A stretch of 64,000 nt of DNA from Epiperipatus broadwayi. Taxonomy: Eukaryota > Onychophora > Udeonychophora > Euonychophora > Peripatidae. The stretch is taken from positions 10,584,963-10,648,962 of the forward strand of contig JAQFVV010006208.1 in assembly GCA_028023455.1 (NCBI GenBank), read 5' to 3'. The notes below the pieces were generated by a model. The model searched no databases and had not been told where the DNA came from. It was given only the letters and a program-made list of their open reading frames with translations. The position numbers and the translations under genes are program-made. Positions within the stretch are counted from its first letter, which is position 1; every line of letters starts with the position of its first letter. This document shows, piece after piece, positions 10,261-22,414 of this stretch.

Positions 10261-13200
10261 AAAATTGAAATGAGAGACTCTAAACGACTCGGCTCAGTGG
10301 GGTTACAATAAATTTAAAGAAAAGAGATGATGATCCAGAGATGTATAATCAAGGAAAGATCAAATCCAATACTGATGAACTATAACTACTACAGTATATT
10401 AATAATAATCTAATACTAAACCATACCAAGGATTATTTAAAATCACTAATCCATAATTACCATATTAATCCTACCAATCGATCATACACTCTCTGAATAA
10501 GACCTATGATGTTTTGCTTTAAAAGATTATCTTACAGAATTATATTTACTAAAACAACAAGAGTAAATAACCTCAGGGATTTTAAAACTAAAACTCTTGT
10601 GCAAAATTACAGTTTAAGTTAAGTTGCCTAATAAGGAATTACTGTGATTAATAAATAAATAAGTGACATCTTAGCTGACCATAAAATAATTATAATATGT
10701 TCAATCTTAAAATAATAAACAAAACAAATATTAATTCACAAAATTTAGTGAACCAATTTGAATTTAAACTAATAATGGCCTATTATCTAAGATATTACTT
10801 GAGCAAAGAAAAGAGCAAGCGTACTTTTAATGCCTTTCCGTACTCACAGACAACCACTAAAGACCTCAAATGTAAATGGATTAAAATTCTTGAAATATAT
10901 AAAATTTAAGATGATGATAGATGATGAGCAGTGATTTATAAGATAATGTACAGCTTTTAAAATAATATTAATTAAAATATTCTTCTGAAGTACTAATATT
11001 GTTAATCTGATATTGCATAATCTTTAGTCTGAAAAGATATACTGATAATTTAAAAAAAATAAACTTTTAACTAAGTATTTAATTATGTATCTGCTATAAT
11101 GCAATTATCTGTATTTATGATTCAATATGATTTGAATCATTTATTTTAACATAGCTTTTTAATTTTCAAGACAATATCAACTATATTTAATTAACTTAGA
11201 ATATCCTTATGAATGTCTGAATTGAAGATTCAATAACTTTAAAATTTTAAGATTTTGTGAACTTGGAACCTAAGACAATAATATATTTTCATATAAAAGT
11301 AAAGCAAACAAACAAAACAAAACGAAATAATAATAATTTGATTTATTAATAATGAGAAGAAATGTTTATGAATGTAGTAGAATACAAACAGTGCCAATAC
11401 CACACTAAGATTTTATATAATTATTTGGACTCTAACAGTTTTATTTAATTTACACTAATACACTTAATAACAGACCAAGATTATTCACTGTTTCTTTCTG
11501 TTAATAATTGTATTTTTCTCAAAAAAAAAATATTTTAAACTTTAATTATCATATGTACTTAATAAGCACACTACTATTCTTCTTTATTAGACTAATTGAT
11601 AACATTATTGTGTCATCTACTAATCAGAATAACACACAGAACTATGTTTATATTGAAAACCCTAAACTTAATTTTATATCCCTCAACTTAACAAACGCTA
11701 AGTTGGAGTAAGCATATTCAGCAATACTTTTGAAAAATATCATCACTAGTTTCACAGATATAACTAATATCACAGCTAGATATATCTTTAAATCAGATTA
11801 AGCTAATACTAAAATTAAACTAACTTAAGTGTATGGGACAATCATTCATCAGAGATCAGTTATACTTTTTTAAAATAACTTTAGTCCACATAAAATTATT
11901 CCCTCAATGTTTTAAAGATAATGATGTAACAGACTTACAAATCCAGCGGCGAAATTCTGGATGAAAATATTAAATTATTATGTGTGAATTGCCACTTATA
12001 CCATATGCATATTTAATATACTTTAAAATAAATATAACTTATTGTTGGTTAGCTTGTGTGTGATAAAACTATCATAGCAACACAATTCAAACATTGATAT
12101 ACCTATGAGCCTTAAATTAGCTACAACTACCTGAAGAAATACATTTCCTCAAACAAGCATATCTTGTCATCACAAATCTAAAACAAATGCAACATCACCT
12201 ACTGTGGTGGAATTAGCATTAAGTCATCATGAATGATAGGCAAAAAATATAAAGATACTAGGCTCCTCAGAGCTGGAAAAGAATATGGTGGCGTCCAAAA
12301 ATACCTAACTTTGAGGCAGAAATGAAGATGTCTGGAATTCATCTACAGTACATCTGGGAACAGGAACATCCACCAGAAAAGCACAATCCTCTCATGGGAT
12401 TTCCAATGCTTATAAATGTGATCATCATCACTGAAAAATACAATACAATACCTTCTTTTTGGGGACAAGCACTATCAAATCATGGAAATACAATACAATA
12501 AGGATGGAGGATTTTCTCTACTCCATAAGGCATATTCAAAAATTATAGACTAAGCCTAACTCTTGAGGCTAACAAATTCTAGCTAATAGCAAGATATATA
12601 CTTCACTTAAACTAAGTTATTTCTAAGAAATTTATAAAAATACAAAACGTATATCCAATGTTCGAACCAACAAAGCAAACTATGTGTCAAATGACTACTA
12701 TAGAAAATTCTTTAAACTCAAACGCATATAAAATTCTAGGCAAGGCACAATGCACACATAACAAAATATTAAATGCTAAAAATATAGTAACTAGTGGACT
12801 TTTAAAATTGTAAATTAAATGCAAGAATATTTACTTCTCGATGAATATAAAATATTTGTAATTATTCTTAATATAACATTCATAAAACAAATGAATGGAT
12901 ATTTTCTGATAAACTTCTCTAGTAAATTTAAAATAAAATTGAGTAAAACATCCCATTTATATGAAAATAAGACTGTGATATTTAAATCTCTATAATAAAA
13001 TTATTAAATAGAAACTAGCTAGTGTAATGCTTGATAAATAAACTAAGTCTACTTAAGAATGGCAAGAAACATTTGCTCATTCAAATAAACCTATTTCGTT
13101 TTAAAATTATAACCCTAGTTTACCTGTATATTTATGCAAAGCAAAAAGTGTTACATAAAATTTTAATAGCATAAATATTTTTATGGTTTCTTTTTTTAAA

Positions 13201-13533
13201 AAAAAACAAACAATAAAGCAGACCATAAAAAAAATAATAATAATACATTAATTCAAGTTCATATTTCGGCTGTGTGATGATTTTTCCATTTCATAATGTG
13301 TAGATAATTTATCCAGGTTAAGATATTTATCTGAATTCGAAGCTTCAATTAATATATTTATACACATGGCAATCATTTCCAAACGAAAGTGTTCAATAGT
13401 TCATTAATAATATTTTTTTAAACCAATTTAAAAAAAAAAAACTTAAATAATAAGATTAAGCCAGCATGAAACAAAATAAATTCTTCAGCTGAACACACTT
13501 TAAGTAATTTATAGGATCCCGAGTTCAAAAATG

Positions 13534-13536
<3 letters not shown>
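10261..13536. other. AT-rich spacer
   Basis: More than 3 kb of AT-rich DNA. The less biased stretch at 12270-12440 was checked in all frames and shows only short open segments. I see no gene or known repeat. Confidence 0.5.
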
Positions 13537-13608
<72 letters not shown>

Positions 13609-13609
13609 T
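13537..13609 (+). repeat. AAT microsatellite
   Basis: An uninterrupted run of about 24 TAA units. Confidence 0.95.
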
Positions 13610-15418
13610 ATATTTCTCTATCTGAATTTCTTTATCCTCTTTTGGTTAGCTTTCAGTATTCTTCTTTAGATAAATGCATTTTTTTTAAATAGAGCTCTTT
13701 TTTTAAAAAAGATTTCTTAATATTTCAAAATGCATTTCTTTTTTTAAACAAATTTCCTTTTATTTTATTTTTTTTACATAAGAGTAGATTTCTTTTATAA
13801 TTAAGACATGCCTCCATTTATGGTCATAAAGTTACTTATAAGTACTGGAAACTATAACAAAACATTATGTATTTGACAGAGAGAAGTTCATTAATAATAT
13901 TTTTAAATTCTTTTAAAGCTTTACTTCCAAACAAATTATTTTCATACTACTGGCATAAACGAGAATTGGTATTTTAAAATACATATTGTCCACATAAACA
14001 TTATTCTGTTAAGAGCACATAGTAATAAAGTATTAAATTTAATGTCACTTCTAATTTATAAAGATGCTAATGCATTTCCATTTTAATATTTTAAAATGTT
14101 TGAATGTCTTTTTTTTTTAATTTCTTCTTCACGTGTATTTTTAATTTGATAGGAGATATACTATAGTTTAGTGCAATAAAGTCTTTAGCCATAACAATAC
14201 TTAATAATTTAAGTTTTACTTCTAAATAAAGAAAAATGAATAGATCAAAAGTAAATGAAATATGAGATGCTGTATTTTCTTCAAACATTTTACCGTAATT
14301 TTAATGCCTCAATTGTAATGAAAAATTGTCAGAAAACGGATTGCCTTTCTTTTAGCCCTTCTTCATTACAAGACGATTTTTAAATAATTATTTTAAACAT
14401 ACTTTTATTTTTTTTAAAAAAATATAAAGTTTTATAAAATTACTTTTTATTAACAAAATTTTAAGATCCAGTGTCAGTTGAATCACAATAAGATCAGCCA
14501 CTAAATGACACCTCGATCTCCGTTTTATCTCACAATTTTTCATCCACCTACAATTCATTGTAAAACCAATAAAAACTATTTTTTATTAAATTTTAATATT
14601 CTGACAAACCAGCTGTGGAATCAATCTACTGACGTAATCAATATAATTTTCCCATACCACATGACCTTCAGCTGCAAAGTCAAAATTTTATTATTAACAA
14701 TATTGTGCCATAATTTTTTTAAATGATATTTTATCCAACACAATAGTAACAAATATAAAATTTAAAGTTATACTCTTTATTAAACCCATAAATATTTCAT
14801 TGAAATAATTTTATCCACACATTTGTTTTATTTATTTATTTTAAACAATATTGGAATTAAATTACTTTTTTGTTCTTATGTTTCCATGTCAATGCATGCA
14901 CATTCTCACATACGTCTGGCCTTGGATTAATTGTTTAAAACTATTTTTAAAATTACAACAATAGAATGTTAATGAATATTTAATCTAAATAATTTTTATA
15001 ACTGGAATGTTAAACTACAAAACTAATAACAAATATTCTTTTTTTTTTAATAAAAACTTACATATCATTTTTTTTAAAAATTTATTACTTACTTATTCCA
15101 ACTTATTTATAATATCTAATTATTATTCTTTAGACATTAAAATGGATTATACGATAGTTATTTTAGAATACATTTAATACTATTTATCAATTCACAATTA
15201 TTTTTTAACATTTGCTTATGTAAAAATTATTACTTAACATCCCTTATCAAACCAACTGACATTATTAAAATATTTAGATTATGGTATTTTAATAATTAAC
15301 TGAGTTAATTTCCATTTTTATCATCATTATTTTTTTAAATCCGAAATTTTAAACAAAAGGTTAAGCTAAGATAACCTTGATTACCTCTTGGAACTAAGTG
15401 ACACTTCAGTTAGGTACA

Positions 15419-15424
<6 letters not shown>
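13610..15424. other. AT-rich spacer
   Basis: Very AT-rich with many poly-T runs. A TA dinucleotide run follows at 15425-15446. No gene recognised. Confidence 0.55.
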
Positions 15425-15449
<25 letters not shown>

Positions 15450-15724
15450 AGTGAGCACAAGAGAAGATAAATATTTTTTCAAATTACAGTTTAATTGATG
15501 TGTCAAATTTACTGTACTCGTGACTTGACCCAAAACACTTGATGGAAATACATTAATAATTTTATTAATCATTTGACTGAAGATTTTATCCACTTAATGA
15601 ACAATATTTCTGTAGCATAATTTCACTACACCACTCTCACATACTGATTTCTATCTGCTTTTAACACACTACGAAGAGGTATAATCTTAAACATATGGTC
15701 AAAGATACACGAAAATGATATTTA

Positions 15725-15774
15725 TGATCACAAAGGTGCACATTTTGTGCTGAAGCAGCACTCATAAGTTGATC
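15725..15774 (-). ncRNA. Degenerate hammerhead ribozyme (left arm)
   Basis: Minus strand: CTTATGA in place of CTGATGA, a perfect stem II (GTGCT/AGCAC), then AAAA in place of GAAA. The stem III-like ATGTGCAC and the outer GATC pairing of stem I are still visible. The lesions at G5 and G12 predict an inactive molecule. Confidence 0.6.
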
Positions 15775-15886
15775 CAGTAACTGGTTTGTATCAAAGTTGT
15801 GAGGACAATCAGTTTAACACATCAATTAACTGTAGTAGTTGGCTGTTTGTTTACTGCTCAATGATAATGATATGAGTGAGAGATTG

Positions 15887-15943
15887 TGATCTTGGCCAAC
15901 TGATAAGTGCTGGTTCAGCATGAAATGTATATCTTGGGGATCA
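15887..15943 (+). ncRNA. Hammerhead ribozyme with one core change (right arm)
   Basis: Stem I pairs TGATC (15887-15891) with GATCA (15939-15943), and CCAA (15896-15899) with TTGG (15934-15937). These are separated by an asymmetric internal loop (TTGG opposite G), as in natural type-I hammerheads. The core reads CTGATAA, so G8 is A. Stem II is GTGCT/AGCAT with loop GGTTC, and GAAA is kept. Stem III is AT/AT around GTAT, and the cleavage nucleotide is C15933. G8 is a catalytic residue in hammerheads, so activity should be lost. Confidence 0.7.
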
Positions 15944-16115
15944 TGTATTATTTTCACCTGTCACTGATCACATATGTAAAATTATACCTTTCCACAAGGT
16001 ATTAAAAGAAACTAGTTCTTATCTTGCATGAGAATGGAGTAGTGAAATTTACTAAAAAAATATTATTCATTAAGAGGATAATCTCTAGTCTAATGAATGA
16101 TTAATAAAAATTATG

Positions 16116-16559
16116 GCATAATTTTTCCCCAAGTCTGCATTCCATGGTATCCAGAGTTTATTCTTACCATATTTTTTATATAACAGTATATGCTTTTATA
16201 ATAATAAAAAATTTTATTCACAAAAGCTTTATTTTTTCTTTTAAACCAAAAAGATAATTGATTAATAACTTATTAATCTATTAAGTATTTTTCTTTTTAT
16301 TGTAAAGTTAAAAAAATTATCTAGACTTTTTTCATTGTAAAAAATAATTTACTTAAATGGTAAAATCCTTTGCCAAAATTATTAAGAACCCTACTTAAAT
16401 TTGCAAAGAAGTTGCTGATCTTTGATAAATCACCAGCAGGAAGATACTATTAATCCCCTTTTAAATTGTGAGGTGAGGGAATGATTCTTTCGGCTAAAGC
16501 ATTTAATGTTTTAATATTTTCAGTTTGCTAGATTTAATTTAGTCATTAACGAATTATAA
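16116..16559. other. AT-rich spacer
   Basis: AT-rich DNA with no recognised feature. Confidence 0.5.
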
Positions 16560-16782
16560 TAAAATGTTCAAATTATTTGAACTTAATTAGGCTGACATTT
16601 GTCTTAGTGCTTTTATTTCTCAATTGTCTGAACAATATTTATGAGCTCTTGCTATCTCCCTGGGTCTAGTCAGCGCAAACCATCATCACCATCCACTTTT
16701 GATCATGGTAAACAAATTTCCAGATACACTGTGATCTGGTGGTGCCCTCCATGATCAGGGGTGGATTGATTGACTGTTACAA
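16560..16782 (+). mobile_element. 3'-terminal fragment of the TGTAACAG/CTGTTACA element
   Basis: It matches 59590-59807 at about 70 percent by eye. Shared blocks include GGCTGACRTTTGTCTTWGTG, AACAATATTTA and a CTCCCTG block, and it ends with CTGTTACA followed by ATATATA. The left part of the element is absent. Confidence 0.6.
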
Positions 16783-16869
16783 TATATAAAGTTGAAAGGA
16801 AAAGTAGAAATAAACACAGACAATAACATTTTTGTAGATATTTTTTATATTATACTGGAATAACAATTA

Positions 16870-17694
16870 AGGATTAATCTTTACTAAGTTTGTAGCCTCA
16901 AGAATATGCATGTAAAATGCAATAGTAGGGACTTCTACAGGTCTTAACCACAAGCTTACACTTTGGAAGAAAAGAGGGGAACCCTCTTTACTTCGACCTA
17001 CTTTCTATTTAAATAGGTGAAGCTGAAGCGGTTAGATCTGAGAGCATGAAGCTATCCAATGCTTCACTGATTAAGTCCACATTTCTTATTACACATTAAT
17101 ACTCACAAAATCTTTCGATTTACAAGTCAACGGAAAGATCTTATAGTTAGAAATCTATTATGATAATTTAAAGATGTAATTATAAATTTATTTAAACGCA
17201 CATTGATTATGTAAGTAATATTTACTAAGGCTATAGCCTCAAGAACATGCGTGTAAAAATGCGATAGTAGGAACCGCTACAAGTCTTAACCACAAGCTAC
17301 TTTCTATTTAAATAAGTGAAGCTGAAGCGGTCAGATCTGAGACCTTAAAGCTATTCAATATTTCATAGATTAAGTCCACATTTCTTATTACACATTAATA
17401 CTTTTTATTGACACATTGTAAATCGAAAGATTTCAAGAGTATTAATGTGTAATAAGAAATGTGGATTTAATCAGTGAAATATTCAATACTCACGCTCTCA
17501 GATCTAACTGCTTCAGCTTCACCTATTTAAATAGAAAGTAGGTTGAAGTAAAGAGGGTTCCCTCTTTTTTCCAAAGCATAAGCTTGTGGTTAAGACCTGT
17601 AGAGGTCCCTACTATTGCATTTTACACACATATTTGTGAGGCTACAGCCTTAGTAAATATTACTTACATAATCAATGTGCATTTAAATAAATTA
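16870..17694. repeat. Three copies of one repeat, two as an inverted pair
   Basis: Copy A (16870-17135) and copy B (17190-17410, with an internal deletion of about 45 bp) are direct. Copy C (17437-17694) is inverted relative to B, and together B and C form a palindrome with a loop of about 30 bases. Shared blocks include CCTACTTTCTATTTAAATA, GTCTTAACCACAAGCT and CACATTTCTTATTACACATT. No reading frame. Confidence 0.8.
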
Positions 17695-18621
17695 AGGATT
17701 AAATAATTTTGAATTTAGAAATAAAATTATTATAAACATTCAAAAAGGTCTAATTAATAATTTATTAATTCTGATTTTGAAATAAAAAGCATGTATTTAT
17801 TTCACTATCTATTTTGATTAACAATTTTTTTTGTAATTAATGCTTGTATAACATATTTGATAAAATTCTACAAAGTTAACTTTTTTCAATCAAGGTAGTG
17901 AAAACTTATTTTTAATTACTGTATTTTCTCCACACCATGACTATAAAAGGTTGGAAAAAATATTAGAGGGGAGTCTTTTAAGTTTTACGGATTATGACAG
18001 TTACCATGAAGTTATAACTGAAGGCATTAGAGCAAATTCATCTGCTGTTTCCAGTTCACTATGGTAGAGTTTGGATTCACAGGGAAGTGAAGGGTCTGTT
18101 TTCTGTGTTCTCCATAGTCCAAATTGTGTACTATCTGGTCTGCCCAAAGTCTTATCAAATTCTAGATTAAATGGAGGTGATGTATGTATGCCAACGACAA
18201 ACAGTCTACAGTATAGAAGGGACCAGCTTATAGAGAGAGTCTATCAGCTGTGAAGAATTAGTTTATAGGTATACTGTTTTATATATATGTAGAGAATCAC
18301 AGATAAATGTACTGTATTGTATACATATGTAAAGTACAACTGATGAGTTATTTTAAATAATTTCTTTATTAACAATGACAGTTGTAATTTTTTAAATTTA
18401 CTTTAATCAACAAAAAGTACAATGCATTTCCAGTATATTTTATAAAAAAAACCAAAATCTTTCTAGATTAGGGACAAAAAAACTTGCTGGAGTATGTTTA
18501 AATACATTTATAATTAATCAAGATTAATATTTCAAAAATGAATTATTAGCTTTTTTAAAAAAATAAAATAATTTTTTTAACCTTAGATAATGAAGGAATT
18601 AATGCTACTTTAGTATTGAAT
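17695..18621. other. AT-rich spacer
   Basis: AT-rich sequence. A 60-codon open stretch at 18071-18253 has no recognisable family. Confidence 0.45.
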
Positions 18622-18870
18622 CTGCAACACAGAGCATGTATTAGGTCTACTGTGCCTGTTCACATTCATATCAATCCACTGATAACTTTGTAATCTTGTA
18701 ATCTGAACAAAATAACATGTACACATATCTTGTACATGACTTTTTTCAGCAAAAAAAGAACATGCACATGGATCTGGTACATGGTATTTTAAAAAGAATT
18801 AGAAAATTATCAGGAGGTTGATGCGAATGTGGACAGGTGCAGTAGGTCTAAAATATGCTTCATGTTGCAG
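18622..18870. mobile_element. Small palindromic element
   Basis: Arms 18622-18695 and 18800-18870 are reverse complements at roughly 75 percent by eye. The left arm starts CTGCAACACAGAGCATG and the right arm ends GCTTCATGTTGCAG. The 105-bp centre contains short ACATGTACAC-like inverted pieces. Confidence 0.6.
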
Positions 18871-18934
18871 GACAAAAATAAATAAAGTAAAAAATAGTAA
18901 AACATAATATATAGATCATTTTCAATAACAAATG

Positions 18935-19135
18935 TATTCAACATTAACAAGTTTTTAAAAAATGCACTTTTCAACAGTAACAACTTTTAAGAATGACATT
19001 TAAAATTAAAATTCAACATTAGCAAGTTTTAAAAAAAAATGTGACTTTCATAAATATGTACGACTTTTAACATTAACAAGTTTCAAAAAAAATAATATGT
19101 GACTTTCAACACTAATAACTTTTAAAAACATTTAA
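18935..19135 (+). repeat. Degenerate tandem repeat
   Basis: Imperfect units contain AACATTARCAAGTTTTAAAA and GTGACTTTCA, repeated about four times with a period near 60 bases. It directly precedes the RTE insertion. Confidence 0.6.
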
Positions 19136-19159
19136 AATAAAAAATAAAATGTGATTTGT

Positions 19160-19170
19160 GATATTACAAT
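19160..19170 (+). repeat. Left target-site duplication of the RTE insertion
   Basis: GATATTACAAT here is repeated exactly at 22404-22414, immediately outside the two ends of the composite RTE. Confidence 0.85.
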
Positions 19171-19181
19171 CATCATCATTA

Positions 19182-20681
19182 TCAACCATTATCAATCCAC
19201 TGCAGGATGAAGGTCTCTCCAAATTTAATCCATCTTCTCCGATCTTTAGCTTCTCTTCTCCACATCACCCCTACACATTTTCTTATTTCATCCATCCATC
19301 TTACATGTGGTCTCCTTCTGGGTCTTTTACAATCTCTTGGAATCCAGTTTAAAATTTCAATTGTCCATCTATTATCATCTCTTCTAGCAATATGTCCAGC
19401 CCCACTCCACTTCAATCTTTTAATTTTTTCAATGAGGTCAGTAACACCTGTTTGTTCTCTTACCCATACATTGCGTTTTCGATCTCTTCTTGTTACTCCC
19501 AACATACATCTCTCCATACTTCTTTGAGTGGTCTGAAGTCTCTGTATTGATCTTCTATTAAGTGTCCAAGTCTCAGATCCATAAGTAAGAACTGGTAAAA
19601 CACATTTGTTAAAAACCTTTCTTTTCAAACACATAGGCATATTTCCTTTTAATATCAAGTTATTTCTACCAAAAGCATTCCAACCAAGTTTAATTCTATG
19701 ATTAATTTCCTCTATTATGTTTCCATCTGTATTAATAATCTGACCAAGGTATTTGTAACTCTTAACTTCTTCTAATTCATCATAATCAATCTTTATTTTC
19801 ATATTTGGAGCAAATCGATTAAACATTACTTTAGTCTTTTTAACATTTATCTTTAGTCCTACTTTTCTACTTTCATCTAATAACTCCTGCAACATTTCCT
19901 GCAGCTCGGAAGCATTATTTGCAAAAACAACTACATCATCTGCGAAATCTAAATGAGTTAAATAATCTCCATTTACTTTCACTCCTTTAGTTTCCCATTT
20001 TAATCCACAAAATACTTCTTGCAGCACTGCTGTAAAAAGTTTTGGAGATATGGAGTCACCTTGTCTTACACCTTTCTCAATGTTGACTTTCCCAGTATCA
20101 TTATGTAATCTAATTATTGCTGTTGCATTTTTATAAATATTCTTTAAAATATGACAATATCCTGGATCTATACCTTGATGATCCAATGCTTTAATCACTG
20201 AAGAAATGTTTATAGAATCAAATGCCTTTTCATAATCTACAAATCCAAAACATAATGACAACTCATTATCATTTGTCCTTTCTATAACTTCTCTCAATAC
20301 TTGAATATGATCTACTGTACTAAAACCACTTTTAAATCCAGCTTGTTCTCTTGGTTGGTGAAAATCCAAGGTTCTCTGTAGACGAGTTGTAATTATCTTG
20401 GTAAAAATTTTATATAAAACTGATAAAAGGCTGATAGGTCTGTAATTTCTAATATCTTCTTTATCACCTTTTTTAAATATTAATATTATTACTGCATTCT
20501 TCCAATCATCCGGTACATCTTTATCATTTAGACATTTGGTATATAACTTTGCTAATATTTTTTCTGTTTCTTCACCTGCTTCTTTTAATATATCAATTAT
20601 AATTCCATCATTACCTGGAGCCTTTCCTTTTTTCATACATTTAATTGCATTTCTCACTTCTTCATTTAAAATTCTGGGCAA
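19182..20681 (-). CDS. RTE reverse transcriptase half, intact open frame
   Basis: 499 codons encode the RT and C-terminal region of an RTE protein, which would copy element RNA at the nicked target. Visible motifs in order: [10 protein letters not shown] (residues about 17-26), [20 protein letters not shown] (about 67-86), [11 protein letters not shown], motif [12 protein letters not shown] (about 146-156), motif [11 protein letters not shown] (about 207-216), the catalytic box FADDVVVFA (about 249-257), [12 protein letters not shown], and [12 protein letters not shown]. Next comes a C-terminal tail rich in W and R ([32 protein letters not shown]). Catalytic aspartates of motifs A and C are all present. 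It lacks the endonuclease, which lies in the inverted segment next door, and has no own start signal; the first codon is simply the breakpoint. Alone it is not expected to be expressed as a working protein. Confidence 0.9.
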   Translation of the reverse strand: MPRILNEEVRNAIKCMKKGKAPGNDGIIIDILKEAGEETEKILAKLYTKCLNDKDVPDDWKNAVIILIFKKGDKEDIRNYRPISLLSVLYKIFTKIITTRLQRTLDFHQPREQAGFKSGFSTVDHIQVLREVIERTNDNELSLCFGFVDYEKAFDSINISSVIKALDHQGIDPGYCHILKNIYKNATAIIRLHNDTGKVNIEKGVRQGDSISPKLFTAVLQEVFCGLKWETKGVKVNGDYLTHLDFADDVVVFANNASELQEMLQELLDESRKVGLKINVKKTKVMFNRFAPNMKIKIDYDELEEVKSYKYLGQIINTDGNIIEEINHRIKLGWNAFGRNNLILKGNMPMCLKRKVFNKCVLPVLTYGSETWTLNRRSIQRLQTTQRSMERCMLGVTRRDRKRNVWVREQTGVTDLIEKIKRLKWSGAGHIARRDDNRWTIEILNWIPRDCKRPRRRPHVRWMDEIRKCVGVMWRREAKDRRRWIKFGETFILQWIDNG

Positions 20682-20687
20682 TTAACT

Positions 20688-21110
20688 GAAAGGAGACCCT
20701 TTGATTCCTCTTGGAGGCCTTAAAGGAACCGAGCAGGGCAAATTCCTAATGTCCACTCCATACGTTCTTGTCGTTGCAGCTGTTATTACTATATGTTTAT
20801 TCATATAGTATACGAACATGGATGGGCTGCTCACCAACACGCATTAGCCAGCGTGGTGAGTTTATTGGCTTTTTACCTCTGAGTTTAAGATCAAGAAACA
20901 CCATGGTCTTTCTTCTCAGTGCCTGATAAGGCAGAATGAATGTTTGTGTAAATGATAAAGATTTTTCCCAATTATACAATTATGACAGACAAAAATAAAG
21001 CATGGCCCTTAATCCCAGGAGGCTGTAAAGCCACCAACCAAGGCAGCGGTTGGTGGCTGAAGGCGGAGGGTGCTAAGAATATCCTGGAGGTGGACCCAGG
21101 CTGCCATTTG
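20688..21110 (+). other. RTE 5' untranslated/leader region
   Basis: The leader begins AACTGAAAGGAGACCC and is shared with the copies starting at 24679 and 34449. It includes a conserved GGATGGGCTGCTCACCAAC block and a GGCCCTTAATCCCAGGAGG block. In this copy ATG codons at 20952 and 20982 are in frame with the endonuclease, but in the 24.7 kb copy the corresponding frame is interrupted. The true start may therefore be the ATG at 21111. Retained full leaders in three copies mean that reverse transcription reached the RNA 5' end in each. Confidence 0.7.
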
Positions 21111-22403
21111 ATGATGACTTTTTATTTAGGTACTTACAACTGCAGATCACTTTCAAGTGAAGGAAGATTTCAAGAATTAGAAGAAGAACTCTCTTATATT
21201 AAATGGGATATTATTGGACTTTGTGAAGTTAGAAGAAAAGGTGAAGAGACAATTGATTTAAAAAGTGGACATATGCTCTATTATAAAGGCACAAATATTG
21301 GAAATACAAGTGGAGTAGGATTCATTATAAATAAAAAGTGGAAGAACAATATTGTGGAGATTGATGGTGTATCAGACAGAGTGGCAAGATTAGTTATACA
21401 ACTTAATAGCAGATATCAAATGCAGATAATTCAGGTTTATGCCCCAACAAGTTTTCACAGTGATGAAGTAGTAGAAGATTTTTATATGGATGTACAAAAG
21501 GCTTTTGATCAGAGTAAACAACATTTTAAAATTGTTATGGGAGATTTTAATGCTAGAATTGGTAAACAAATGAAAGATGAAAGTGTTGTAGGTAATTTTG
21601 GTTATGGTAATAGAAATGAGAGAGGACATAGACTTGTGGAGTTTGCAGAGAAGGAAAAACTTTATATTATGAATTCTTTTTTTGAGAAAAATGTTAGAAG
21701 GAAATGGACATGGAAGCATCCAAATGAAGGTACAGCAGAATTGGATTATATTTTGACTAACAGGAAATACATATTTCAAGATTGTAATGTTCTTAATAAA
21801 TTTAACACAGGAAGTGATCATCGATTAGTAAGGGGTAAGATACATGTTAATGTAAAACTAGAGAGACAAAAATTATTAAGAAAAACTATATTTACAGTTG
21901 ATATTCCCAATCTTCAGAAACATTCTAATGAATTTAAATTAGAACTTACAAATCGGTTTCAAGTATTAGTAGATTTTGAACATGATTCAGATTTGAATGA
22001 AATTAATATGAAAATAACTGATACACTTTTAAAAACTGCAACAAAGATAGCTGGTAGAAAAAAGCAGCAATTGACTAATAAAATTTCTACTGAGACTAGA
22101 GAACTTATGAAGAAAAGAAGGAATATGAAGATATGCAAGAATGATGCATTAAAAAGAATTGAATATCTCGAATTTTGTAAAATGGTGCGGAAAAGAGTTG
22201 AAAATGATATAAGAAAGTATAACTGTGAACTAGCAAGAAAAGCTGTAGAAGAAAATAAAAGTCTTAAGAATGTAAAACAACATTTTGGTATTGGTAGGAA
22301 ATTTATATCTGCAATAAGGAAAAAAGATGGAATTATTACTAAAAAGAGGGATGACATTATGAAATTGGTAGAAGATTTTTATCAAGAATTATATAGTAAT
22401 AAA
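21111..22403 (+). CDS. RTE AP-endonuclease half, intact open frame
   Basis: An apurinic/apyrimidinic-like endonuclease would nick the genomic target to prime reverse transcription. Motifs in order: TYNCRSL (N), IIGLCEVRR (E), SGVGFIINKKW, IIQVYAPTS, GDFNARIG (D and N), the WTWKHPNEGTAELDYIL block typical of RTE/BovB endonucleases, and TGSDHRLV (catalytic D and H). All expected active-site residues are present. After residue about 240 follows a basic, coiled-coil-like linker (KKRRNMKICKNDALKR) that leads to the RT in the other copies. The open frame continues upstream to 20952 and runs about 80 bases past the inversion end into flanking DNA (stop at 22484). It is separated from its RT by the inversion, so the element is broken although each half is intact. 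Confidence 0.9.
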
Positions 22404-22414
22404 GATATTACAAT
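22404..22414 (+). repeat. Right target-site duplication of the RTE insertion
   Basis: GATATTACAAT, identical to 19160-19170. Confidence 0.85.

Larger units (their letters stand above)
15476..16115. mobile_element. Palindromic hammerhead-bearing element, old copy
   Basis: The left part (about 15540-15777) and right part (about 15885-16115) are diverged reverse complements. Both match the direct units at 6.8-7.3 kb. Each arm contains a degenerate hammerhead. The central 100 bases include a second, smaller inverted match around TAACACATCAATTAACTG. Confidence 0.7.
19171..22403 (-). mobile_element. Full-length RTE retrotransposon with a 5' inversion (twin priming)
   Basis: Read on the minus strand, the insertion starts at the right with an inverted 5' segment (20688-22403, plus-strand sense). 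It then switches to a sense 3' segment (20684 down to 19171) that ends in the TGATGATGATGA tail. The two segments are neighbouring parts of one element. The 5' part ends in the linker after YQELYSN, and the 3' part begins at PRILNEEV, with about 35-40 bases missing between them compared with the other copies. An identical 11-bp duplication flanks the whole. This is the structure expected when a second primer starts inside the RNA (twin priming). Both halves are open, so it is the youngest RTE copy here. Total length is 3.2 kb, normal for RTE. Confidence 0.92.

Noticed and set aside
13537-13609. CRISPR-like or other ordered array
   Set aside because: Simple AAT microsatellite. No CRISPR array or other prokaryotic feature was seen anywhere in the window.
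18326-18352. CTGATGAGTTATTTTAAATAAT
   Set aside because: It contains CTGATGA and a possible stem, but no GAA follows and no stem I or III can be drawn.
19207-19527. Plus-strand open frame of 106 codons
   Set aside because: Shadow of the RTE reverse transcriptase on the other strand.
20688-20800. HDV-like ribozyme at the RTE 5' end
   Set aside because: Such ribozymes are known at 5' ends of some RTE and R2 elements, so I tried to fold the leader. A CCTC/GAGG hairpin is present but I could not place the nested P1 and P2 helices or the catalytic cytosine.
21390-22357. Minus-strand open frames
   Set aside because: Shadows of the RTE endonuclease frame; similar shadows occur opposite the copies at 25.4-26.3 and 35.2-36.0 kb.
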